15,579 nt of DNA, taken from JAFDVN01 sp035758545. Lineage in GTDB: Bacteria; Acidobacteriota; Holophagae; Holophagales; Holophagaceae. The stretch is taken from positions 1-15,579 of the forward strand of contig DASTWQ010000130.1 of assembly GCA_035758545.1 (NCBI GenBank). Reading direction: 5' to 3'. The notes below the pieces were generated by a model. It ran no database searches. It was not told where the DNA came from and saw only the letters and a list, made by a program, of their open reading frames with translations. The position numbers and the translations under genes were made by a program. Below are positions 6,594-12,406 of this stretch, one piece after another (within the stretch, counting starts at the first letter, position 1; each line of letters starts with the position of its first letter).

Positions 6594-7894
6594 AGCGGAC
6601 CAAGCCCAACCCGGCCGCCTTCGGCACGAAGGAGCGCCGGAAGGCCTACGGCGCCCAGGAGGGCGGGAGCCGCTCCGGAGCCCGCGCCGAGCGGCGGCAG
6701 AAGCGCCAGGCCGGACGCAAGGCGGCCCAGCGAGCCGGGGAGACCCTGGCGCGGCTGGGCACGGCCGAGGCCGCCGGCAAGCGCCTCACCAAGGCCCAGC
6801 GCGAGGCCCTCGCCAGGGCCGAGGCCCGCCTGCAGAAGGAGGGCGCCTTGCCGGATGGCCCGGAGCTGCGGCGCCTAGCTCGGGAACACCAGGCGCGGGA
6901 GCGGGCCCTGGAGGCGATCCTGGGCCCGGACCGCACGGCCCACGCGGTGAAGGTCGCCCGAGAGGACCGGCCGTTCAATCGGGCGGACCTGGAGGCCTTC
7001 CTGGAGTCCGGCTGGGGCCTGGAGCCTGCCGGGACCGTGGCGGCGAAGGTCGGCCGCCTCATGGCTGCGCTCAACCCGGCGGACAAGCTGGACCGGATCC
7101 TGGGGCCCAAGGGCGAAGCCCGGGCCGTGGTCCTGACCTCGGCCCGTCCCATCGGCGAGGATGCCGTCTACAACCTCCGCGCCTACGGCCTGGATGTCAG
7201 CGCCGCGTCGAAGCGGCTGCGTGATGGCGTGGGCGTGAAAGGCAACCCAGAGGCCGGGTTTCCGGCCACGAGGGGCCACAAGGGGCCACGAGGGGCCACG
7301 CGCCCTCCGCAGGCGCCACAGGATGGCCGGATGAAGCGTTCCTCCCCACGGACCAAGGGCAAACCCGCGCGCAAGGCCACCTCCACGGCCGCGCGGCGCC
7401 CGGCGGCGAGCAAGGCCAAGCGCCCGGCTCGCCGCCCGGTCCTCCATCGCCTGAATCCGGCCTCCCCCGAGGAGCTGGAGGGCGTGTGGAAAGCCTGGAC
7501 CGGGACCGCCCCCGGCAAGACGCTCCGGCTCGACATCCAGCGCGAGGCGATCACGCCGCGGGGCCGGGTGCTGCTGCCCAAGGAGACCGTCATGCTCGGG
7601 CGGGTCTCCAAGCTCTTCCTGGAGAACGGGAAGGTGGAGGACTTCGGCGGCCGCGGGCCGCTGATGGTCACGGATGCCGAGATGCGCCGCCTCTGGCTGG
7701 TGGACGCGAAGCCCCGGCACTTCGACCACCAGGTCGCGCTGATCGGCTACCTGGCGCGCAAACCGAAGTTCGGAGACCGCGAGCCGGTCGAGTACATCCA
7801 CGAGTTCGACTCCCCCACCCAGGCCGTCATGGCCGGGCAGGTGGGAGCGATCAAGGGCCGCTTCCGCCTCACGGAACGCGGCATCGAGGGCTGA
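6590..7894 (+). CDS. Fused frame: basic helical protein + conserved-looking C-terminal domain, joined through decamer repeat
   Basis: From ATG 6590 (ATGA overlap with the previous gene) the frame stays open for 434 residues. Residues 1-~223 are a very basic, Arg/Ala-rich helical protein (KERRKAYGAQ...ALARAEARLQ) ending in a mixed domain with ALNPADKLDRILGP. Residues ~224-247 are encoded by the decamer array (FPATRGHKGPRGAT) and a Pro/Gln linker. M248 at 7331 then begins a second protein-like unit with a basic Lys/Ala/Arg tail and a beta-rich domain ending GRFRLTERGIEG. The linker uses noticeably more A/T-ending codons than either flank. I read this as two ancestral genes whose boundary was obliterated by the repeat. 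Whether one fusion, two proteins, or both are made cannot be told from sequence. Function is unknown for both halves; the basic N-terminus suggests nucleic-acid or membrane contact. Confidence 0.65.
   Translation: MKRTKPNPAAFGTKERRKAYGAQEGGSRSGARAERRQKRQAGRKAAQRAGETLARLGTAEAAGKRLTKAQREALARAEARLQKEGALPDGPELRRLAREHQARERALEAILGPDRTAHAVKVAREDRPFNRADLEAFLESGWGLEPAGTVAAKVGRLMAALNPADKLDRILGPKGEARAVVLTSARPIGEDAVYNLRAYGLDVSAASKRLRDGVGVKGNPEAGFPATRGHKGPRGATRPPQAPQDGRMKRSSPRTKGKPARKATSTAARRPAASKAKRPARRPVLHRLNPASPEELEGVWKAWTGTAPGKTLRLDIQREAITPRGRVLLPKETVMLGRVSKLFLENGKVEDFGGRGPLMVTDAEMRRLWLVDAKPRHFDHQVALIGYLARKPKFGDREPVEYIHEFDSPTQAVMAGQVGAIKGRFRLTERGIEG
7259..7300. repeat. Decamer array, copy 3 (in frame inside a gene)
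   Basis: A TTTCCGGCCA leader is followed by CGAGGGGCCA, CAAGGGGCCA, CGAGGGGCCA and CG. It ends 30 bases before the ATG at 7331, matching the spacing seen at the two other copies, but here no stop codon separates it from the upstream reading frame. Confidence 0.9.
7320..7333 (+). promoter_or_regulatory. Internal ribosome binding site and likely second start (ATG 7331)
   Basis: AGGA at 7320-7323 lies seven bases before ATG 7331. A start here would give a 187-residue protein ending at 7894 with a typical basic N-terminus (MKRSSPRTKGKPARK). The spacing between decamer array and ATG matches the other two copies, where the ATG is clearly a real gene start. This supports independent initiation here. 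Confidence 0.5.
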
Positions 7895-7895
7895 C

Positions 7896-8645
7896 ATGGA
7901 GACGCTGATCCTCAACGGCTCCGAGGCCTCCCGCGCGCTCAAGCGTCTCTCCGCCCTCGCGCGGAAGGCCAAGGGCCGCTCCAAAGCCCTGATCCAGGAC
8001 GCCTACCGCGCCCTGGGCGGGCGATCCACCCACTCCCCGGCCCGTGGCCGGTCTGCTCAGGAGAACCCCATGAGCAAGAAGAAGAAGGCCACGGCTCGGA
8101 AGACCGTCGCCAAGAAGCACAACCCCACCACCCACCACCACACGGCGAAGAAGACCACCAAGCGCCGCCACAACCCCACCTTCGCGGGCCTGAACCTCGG
8201 CTCCTTCCTGGTGGACGCCGGCGCCGTGGTCGCGGGCGGTGTCGCGCACAGCTTCGTCAAGAAGCAGGCCGGCAACTTCCTGCCCTCCCTCGGCTCCACG
8301 ACCGCCAGCGCCCTCGCCGGCGCCCTGGTCGCGGGTGGTGCCCTCTACGCCTCCCGCAAGTCCAGCAAGTACCGGGGCCATCTGGAGAACTTCGCCGCGG
8401 GCGCTGCCGCCTCCGCCGTGAAGGACATCGTCTCCCACTTCGCCCCCGGCCTCTTCGCGGGCCTGGGCGACGCCACTCCCGCCTCGGCCAACGGCTACTT
8501 CGACCCGGAGACGGGCCAGTGGGTGCCCTTCGACCAGCTCCACGGCACCTACGGCGACGACCCCGCCGCCCTGGCGGCCGGCATGGCCGGCGCCTACTTC
8601 GAGCAGAGCGAGGCCGAGCCCGTCCTGGTGGACGCCTACAACTGA
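7896..8645 (+). CDS. Basic KHNP-rich membrane protein, possibly with two starts
   Basis: The frame from ATG 7896 gives 249 residues, one base after the previous stop. Residues 1-58 look like a real helical segment (ASRALKRLSALARKAKGR). M59 at 8070 has a better ribosome binding site and begins an extremely basic Lys/His/Thr stretch with KHNP and RRHNP. A glycine/alanine-rich hydrophobic segment follows (FLVDAGAVVAGGVAHSFV), then a second hydrophobic stretch (ASALAGALVAGGALYA) and an acidic C-terminus. Basic arginine- or lysine-rich tails with HNP/RNP motifs followed by a membrane segment recur, from memory, in uncharacterised small-phage proteins; I cannot name a family. It precedes a strong hairpin and the capsid candidate. 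A DNA-condensing membrane protein is one possible role (inference). Confidence 0.7.
   Translation: METLILNGSEASRALKRLSALARKAKGRSKALIQDAYRALGGRSTHSPARGRSAQENPMSKKKKATARKTVAKKHNPTTHHHTAKKTTKRRHNPTFAGLNLGSFLVDAGAVVAGGVAHSFVKKQAGNFLPSLGSTTASALAGALVAGGALYASRKSSKYRGHLENFAAGAAASAVKDIVSHFAPGLFAGLGDATPASANGYFDPETGQWVPFDQLHGTYGDDPAALAAGMAGAYFEQSEAEPVLVDAYN
8059..8072 (+). promoter_or_regulatory. Strong internal ribosome binding site and alternative start (ATG 8070)
   Basis: AGGAG at 8059-8063 is placed six bases before ATG 8070, in frame with the upstream ATG 7896, whose own site (GAGGG, five bases away) is weaker. A start here would give a 191-residue protein beginning MSKKKKATARK. Either the longer frame is real, or the two segments are separate products, or both are made from one message. 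Confidence 0.5.
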
Positions 8646-8656
8646 TCCACCCCGCA

Positions 8657-8680
8657 GGGGGCCGCCTCCGGGCGGCCCCC
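8657..8680 (+). terminator. Stable hairpin with UCCG tetraloop before the capsid candidate
   Basis: GGGGGCCGCC (8657-8666) pairs perfectly with GGCGGCCCCC (8671-8680) around TCCG, a UNCG-class loop closed by C-G. No T-run follows (GTTCACC), so it may act as a partial terminator, processing site or mRNA 5' stabiliser rather than a classic terminator. A second 6-bp hairpin (GGGCGG/CCGCCC) follows at 8688-8703. The gene starting at 8755 lies just downstream. Confidence 0.6.
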
Positions 8681-8754
8681 GTTCACCGGGCGGCCCGCCG
8701 CCCTTCCCACCCACCTCCCTTGACGCCTTCGAAGCGTCCCCCACGGAGATCCCC

Positions 8755-9375
8755 ATGGCTCAGAACCAGGCTCCCCTCCTCCCCATGCGCCCCGCCGCCC
8801 CCAGCGGCGCCCTGATCGGCCGCGCCCTCAAAGGCAACCGGCTCTGGGAGGGCAACAAGAAGATCCTCTACGATCGCATCGTCCCGGCCGTGGCCCGGGT
8901 CAACGCGGGCCAGGTGGACAACCTGTTCCTGCACGACCGCGCTACCAACCCCGACCTGACCAACATGCTCGAGGCCGGTCGCATGGGCCCCAACGAGGAG
9001 TTCATCATCATGGGCGTCGGCATCGCCCTGAACCTCTCCTCGACGAACACCGCCGCCTCCCTGGAGAAGTACTACCAGGAGGCCCGCCTCCGCATCGGCG
9101 TGGGCCCGGATGACATCGAGCGGTTCAGCCTCCCGCTCGCCTTCATCCCCTCCCCCGCGGCCGTCTGGGCCGGTTCCGGCCCCGACCTCCGCGCCCAGGT
9201 ACCCAGCGGCTTCTACCGCCTCGCCGGCGACCAGGCCATCAAGCTCGACAAGGGCAACGCCTTCACGGTCCGCATCATCCAGGGCCCCAACGCCCCGCAG
9301 TTCGCGGCTGGCGAGACCGTGGACCTCTTCGTCCAGCTCTTCGGCCAGTACAACCAGACCGTGGTGCGCGGCTAA
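8755..9375 (+). CDS. Candidate major capsid protein (beta-rich, jelly-roll-like)
   Basis: The 206-residue protein has no membrane segment. After a short Pro-rich N-terminus and a helical region (to ~75), it is dominated by alternating hydrophobic strands: EEFIIMGVGIALNL (81-94), ARLRIGVG (110-117), RFSLPLAFI (123-131), YRLAGDQAIKLDKGNAFTVRII (split by turns, 154-175) and VDLFVQLFGQYNQTVV (189-204). This strand density is typical of small jelly-roll capsid proteins, as in P23-77-type viruses; I infer this and cannot verify the fold. It has its own GGAG site six bases before the ATG and is isolated between two very stable hairpins, the arrangement expected for a highly expressed virion gene. 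Alternative: a minor structural or spike protein. Confidence 0.6.
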   Translation: MAQNQAPLLPMRPAAPSGALIGRALKGNRLWEGNKKILYDRIVPAVARVNAGQVDNLFLHDRATNPDLTNMLEAGRMGPNEEFIIMGVGIALNLSSTNTAASLEKYYQEARLRIGVGPDDIERFSLPLAFIPSPAAVWAGSGPDLRAQVPSGFYRLAGDQAIKLDKGNAFTVRIIQGPNAPQFAAGETVDLFVQLFGQYNQTVVRG

Positions 9376-9387
9376 CCCAGGCCTGAG

Positions 9388-9415
9388 CCCCAAGGCGCCT
9401 CCGGGCGCCTTGGGG
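9388..9415 (+). terminator. Stable hairpin with UCCG tetraloop after the capsid candidate
   Basis: CCCCAAGGCGCC (9388-9399) pairs perfectly over 12 bases with GGCGCCTTGGGG (9404-9415) around TCCG. It starts 12 bases after the stop of the capsid candidate. With no T-run it may be a 3'-end stabiliser or leaky terminator reducing expression of downstream genes. It uses the same UNCG loop as the hairpin at 8657-8680. Confidence 0.7.
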
Positions 9416-9450
9416 TGCCCCTGGCTCGCCCCCCTTCTTCGGAGACGACG

Positions 9451-9882
9451 ATGCAGCGCATCATCACCCTTTCCGCCGACATCGCGCAGAGCGCCAAGAC
9501 GATCGTCAGCCTGCCCCTGGGCCAGCGGCGGAACATGCAGGTGGACCGCCTCCAGGCCATGCTGGTCCCCAGCATCACCACCGGCACGGACGGTCCGACC
9601 AAGGACCAGCTGGAAGCGGTGGAGCTGCAGGTGGGACTCCAGCTCTGGCTGGACCAGAACCAGCAGGACGCGATGATCCCGCAGGCCCTCCCGGTCCGCG
9701 CGATCCGGTTCCTGGACCCCGGCCCGGTCCCCATCGTCCCCTTCCAGCTGCTCGACAAGAACCAGCTCACCCTCCAGTGGACCGCCTTCACCGCGGCGCT
9801 CTGGACGAGCACCGCATTCCTCGCCGCGGACTCCTGGAAGCTGAACCTCATCCTCTGGGGCAACGACGACTACAAGGCGTGA
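9451..9882 (+). CDS. Second small structural protein, candidate capsid subunit
   Basis: The 143-residue product starts at an ATG with GGAG six bases upstream, after the hairpin at 9388-9415. It has no membrane helix or enzymatic motif. Strand-like segments alternate through the protein: LEAVELQVGLQLWLDQ (54-69), PVRAIRFLDPGPVPIVPFQL (81-100), NQLTLQWTAF (104-113) and WKLNLILWGNDDYKA at the end. Conserved-looking turns such as LDKNQL lie between. With its neighbour at 8755-9375 it would make a two-component capsid shell like viruses with paired single-jelly-roll capsid proteins. This is inference from size, strand pattern and position; a minor capsid or penton protein is equally possible. Confidence 0.5.
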   Translation: MQRIITLSADIAQSAKTIVSLPLGQRRNMQVDRLQAMLVPSITTGTDGPTKDQLEAVELQVGLQLWLDQNQQDAMIPQALPVRAIRFLDPGPVPIVPFQLLDKNQLTLQWTAFTAALWTSTAFLAADSWKLNLILWGNDDYKA

Positions 9883-9886
9883 CCCC

Positions 9887-10243
9887 ATGGACTTCTCCTG
9901 CCTCGCGCCCCTGAGCCTGAGCCTCACCGGGGACCTCTCGGCGGTCCTGAACAAGGGCCAGACCGTGGAGACCTCGGATCCGATCATCGGCGATGCCCTG
10001 CTCCAGGTGACGCGCTTCAGCTGCTCCAGCCCGGATTACGCCCGCATGGTGCAGGTGGAGGTTGAGGCCCAAGGTCTGTTCCGTTTCGCCTTCAACCCCT
10101 TCTCCGACCGCGACGAGCTGCGCCTGCAGCGGTTCCTCCGGGGCGGGACGCTGATCTTCGTCCGGGTGAAGCCCGGGAATGTGAACATCGGGAGCCTCCC
10201 GAATCTGGCGGGGAACGACTTCCGGGTGGACCTCCTCGGATGA
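9887..10243 (+). CDS. Small beta-rich protein, probably structural
   Basis: The 118-residue product begins four bases after the previous stop with only a weak AAGG-type site, so it may depend on coupling. It has strand-like segments (LSLSLTGDLSAVL, MVQVEVEAQGLFRFAF, GGTLIFVRVKPGNVNIG) and no membrane helix. Two Cys residues near the middle and N-terminus are not arranged as a zinc site. No family is recognised. It sits between capsid candidates and the transglycosylase, and its stop overlaps the ATG of that gene (ATGA), so a virion or assembly role is likely by context. Confidence 0.65.
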   Translation: MDFSCLAPLSLSLTGDLSAVLNKGQTVETSDPIIGDALLQVTRFSCSSPDYARMVQVEVEAQGLFRFAFNPFSDRDELRLQRFLRGGTLIFVRVKPGNVNIGSLPNLAGNDFRVDLLG

Positions 10244-10764
10244 GCTTCGCCACCTTCAAGACCCTCATCCAGGACCTCGCCGGCCGCTACGGCTACGACG
10301 CGGCCCTGCTGGCGTCCCAGATCGCCGCGGAGAGCGCCTTCAACCCCACCGCCCGGTCCAAGGTCGGCGCGATGGGACTGATGCAGTTCATGCCGACCAC
10401 CTGGGCCGACTGGGGGAACGGCCAGGATCCCGACGATCCCGCGGCCAACATCGACGCCGGGATCCGCTACATGAAGTGGCTGCTCGGTCAGCTCCAGGGC
10501 ACCGCCAGCCCGCAGGAGCTGGCCCTCGCCGCCTACAACTGGGGCATCGGCCGCGTGAAGAACCTCATCTCCCAGCAGGGCCGCTCCGACTGGCCCGCGC
10601 TCCGGCCCTTCATGCCCGCAGAGACCCAGGGGTATGTGGACCGGATCATGTCGAACGCGGGCACCTTCCGCGCCGCCGTGGGCGCCGTCGCCATCTCCGG
10701 GACGGTGGTCCTCGCCCTCGTGGGCGGGCTGCTCGGCCTGGCGCTCCTCCGGAGGATCCTCTGA
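10240..10764 (+). CDS. Lytic transglycosylase (SLT/lysozyme-like) with C-terminal membrane anchor
   Basis: The 174-residue protein is a compact SLT-family transglycosylase that cleaves the glycan strands of peptidoglycan. The catalytic glutamate is E31 in QIAAESAFNP. Family motifs follow in order: GAMGLMQFMPTT (43-54), the DPAANIDAGIRY segment, and ALAAYNWGIGRV. A single hydrophobic helix (about 148-170, AISGTVVLALVGGLLGLALL) closes the protein with RRIL. A transglycosylase that is short and membrane-anchored matches entry enzymes of internal-membrane phages such as PRD1 P7 (known family comparison), where it opens the cell wall locally during genome delivery. It is coupled at both ends: ATGA with the upstream gene and TGATG with the next. 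Confidence 0.88.
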   Translation: MSFATFKTLIQDLAGRYGYDAALLASQIAAESAFNPTARSKVGAMGLMQFMPTTWADWGNGQDPDDPAANIDAGIRYMKWLLGQLQGTASPQELALAAYNWGIGRVKNLISQQGRSDWPALRPFMPAETQGYVDRIMSNAGTFRAAVGAVAISGTVVLALVGGLLGLALLRRIL

Positions 10765-11294
10765 TGCACAGCTCCGCTCAGGTCCCGTTCAGCGTGGCGG
10801 GCCCCCGCCCGATCGCGGCTCTGGACACCCAGGCCGCGCTCCAGGAGGCCTCCGCCCCGCTGTCCGTCAACATCATCGGGCACTCCGGCCCCAACAACCT
10901 CGGCCCGATCGTCTCCCAGGACCGCGTGGACTTCCTCGTGTGGCCCGCAGGCTACCTCCGCCTGGACCTGGATCCGGGGGATTCCGTCCATGTGACGGAG
11001 ATCCAGGAGGGCGTGGACATCAACGACCTCGGCGTCTTCCTGAAGACGCTCTATGTGAACAACGGCTCCCCGGCCGTCCCCGGCACCACGGACTGGAAAG
11101 ATACGGTCTACACGGCTGGCGTCAGCGCCGAGGGCTTCACCCACGAGCCGGTGTTCCGCTACCTGGTCATCTGGGCCGAAGCGGGGCAGAACGCCCGCGG
11201 CGTGATCCGCGCGCTGCAGGGCGGCGGCTCGGCCGGGGCCTCCGTGGTGCCCAGCGTCCAGACCTACCAGTTCCACACCGGCGGCGGCGCCTGA
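10764..11294 (+). CDS. Beta-rich protein of unknown function, probably structural
   Basis: The 176-residue product starts at an ATG sharing a base with the previous stop, with GGAGG eight bases upstream. It lacks membrane helices and shows alternating strands (APLSVNIIGHSG, VDFLVWPAGYLRLDLDPGDSVHV, LGVFLKTLYVNN, FRYLVIWAEAG). It ends in a Gly/Ser/Ala-rich tail with QTYQFHTGGGA. No enzymatic motif or recognised family. Its position between the transglycosylase and the spike-like gene suggests a vertex, spike-base or minor capsid role, by context only. Confidence 0.65.
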   Translation: MHSSAQVPFSVAGPRPIAALDTQAALQEASAPLSVNIIGHSGPNNLGPIVSQDRVDFLVWPAGYLRLDLDPGDSVHVTEIQEGVDINDLGVFLKTLYVNNGSPAVPGTTDWKDTVYTAGVSAEGFTHEPVFRYLVIWAEAGQNARGVIRALQGGGSAGASVVPSVQTYQFHTGGGA

Positions 11295-11302
11295 GGTGAT
11301 CC

Positions 11303-11911
11303 ATGGCCTTTGACTTCCACGCGATCCTCCACACGCTGCTGGGCTCCGCCCCCGTCGCCTTCGGCTTCCTGACCCCGGCCCCGCGGCCGCTCGCCGGCGC
11401 CCCGGACCTCGAGGCCGTCCAGGTCTTCCAGCCGGACGGGACGCCCGTGGTCATGGTCCAGCCCCCGGACATCGTGCCTCTGGCGAAGGAGGCCACGCTG
11501 CAGACCGTGGAGGCCGACCTGCAGGCGATGGAAGCCACGCTTCAGACCCTCGGCACCGAGGCCACCCTTGTCACGGTGGCGAAGGAGGCGACCCAGCAGA
11601 CGGTCCTCCAGACCGTGGAGACCCTGCCCCAGGCCGCCACCAAGGGCAACGAGCTCTACCCGGATGTGACGGCTGCCCTGGTGGACTACGCGGTCCCCAT
11701 GGGGGCCTTCGCCGTGGTGACGCGGATCCGCCTGCCCAAGCTGGCGGGGACGACCCTGACGGTGAAGCTCGGCGGCGCCGGCCAGCCGGAGATCACGCTG
11801 GAACAGGGATTCGACCTGGACGGCCTCGCCATCACCCCGGCCATGGGTCTCTACCTCAACAGCCCCGGGGCGGCCGGAGCCTCCGCCACACTCCAGCTCT
11901 TCGGCCGGTGA
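11303..11911 (+). CDS. Candidate spike/fibre protein with EAT-repeat stalk
   Basis: The 202-residue product has a strong ribosome binding site (GAGGTGAT) overlapping the previous stop. An N-terminal hydrophobic segment (IHTLL-like, residues ~5-25) leads to a regular stalk-like helix at about 57-112, where EAT-x-x-T(V/L) recurs four times at residues 63, 77, 86 and 95. The C-terminal ~85 residues are beta-rich (GAFAVVTRIRLPKLAG, TTLTVKLGGAG, SATLQLFGR). Repeating helical stalk plus small beta head is the usual plan of trimeric phage fibres and spikes, which bind receptors; the assignment here is by architecture, not by a recognised family. It may attach to a pentameric vertex. Confidence 0.55.
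   Translation: MAFDFHAILHTLLGSAPVAFGFLTPAPRPLAGAPDLEAVQVFQPDGTPVVMVQPPDIVPLAKEATLQTVEADLQAMEATLQTLGTEATLVTVAKEATQQTVLQTVETLPQAATKGNELYPDVTAALVDYAVPMGAFAVVTRIRLPKLAGTTLTVKLGGAGQPEITLEQGFDLDGLAITPAMGLYLNSPGAAGASATLQLFGR
11489..11605 (+). repeat. Four EATxxT(V/L) protein repeats in the stalk
   Basis: Units begin at residues 63, 77, 86 and 95 of the spike-like protein: EATLQTV, EATLQTL, EATLVTV and EATQQTV. Spacings are 14, 9 and 9 residues. The repeated AT-hydrophobic pattern fits a coiled-coil or trimeric stalk with unit duplications. Confidence 0.7.
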
Positions 11912-11912
11912 C

Positions 11913-12185
11913 ATGGACGCCGTGACCTTCAGCAACGGCCAGGTCGTGGGGCTCCTCCTCGCGGCCCTGGGCGGGGCCTTCTCCATCGCGGGGTGGGGCG
12001 TGATGCGCCTCATCCGCACCATCGACAGCCGGTTCGACGAGTTGAAGAACGATCTCAAGGACATCCGGAGCGAGTATGCGCCGCGGGCCGAGATGGACGC
12101 CAAGTTCGACGGCGTGCACGGCCGCGTGGACGACCTCCACCGGCTGCTCCGGCGCCGCTGGGACGACGCCGGCCAGGAGGGCTAG
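11913..12185 (+). CDS. Small N-terminal-anchored membrane protein with coiled coil (lysis-cassette-like)
   Basis: The 90-residue product begins one base after the previous stop. It has one membrane helix at about 11-34 (VVGLLLAALGGAFSIAGWGV) and then a charged coiled coil (TIDSRFDELKNDLKDIRSEY, then HGRVDDLHRLLRRRW). This TM-plus-coiled-coil plan is frequent among small phage membrane proteins next to lysis genes, including holin partners and spanin-like proteins. With the next two membrane genes it could form a lysis cassette. No specific family is recognised. Confidence 0.65.
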   Translation: MDAVTFSNGQVVGLLLAALGGAFSIAGWGVMRLIRTIDSRFDELKNDLKDIRSEYAPRAEMDAKFDGVHGRVDDLHRLLRRRWDDAGQEG

Positions 12186-12188
12186 CCC

Positions 12189-12404
12189 ATGCGCGAGCGC
12201 GCCCGCCGCTTCGTCCAGGGGTTCAGGGACCCCGCCACCGAACAGGCCATGGTCCTCTGGGGCCTGATCGCGGCCGTGTTCTGGAGCATCGTCTCCCAGG
12301 GCTTCACCTGGGAGAAGGGGAGCTTCCTGGTGTTCCTGGTGGGCCTCCGCTTCGGTCCCGCGGTCCCGCCTCCGCCGGCGCCCCCCGCCGCCCCGGCGGT
12401 GTAG
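12189..12404 (+). CDS. Small membrane protein, holin-like
   Basis: The 71-residue product has AGGAGG eight bases before the ATG. A basic N-terminus (RERARRF) precedes a membrane helix (MVLWGLIAAVFWSIVS) and a second, shorter hydrophobic stretch (GSFLVFLVGLRFG), then a Pro/Ala-rich tail. Size and topology fit a class II holin, which would permeabilise the inner membrane at lysis, but holins share no sequence signature. Assignment rests on topology and on its position between two other small membrane genes. Confidence 0.6.
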   Translation: MRERARRFVQGFRDPATEQAMVLWGLIAAVFWSIVSQGFTWEKGSFLVFLVGLRFGPAVPPPPAPPAAPAV

Positions 12405-12406
12405 CC

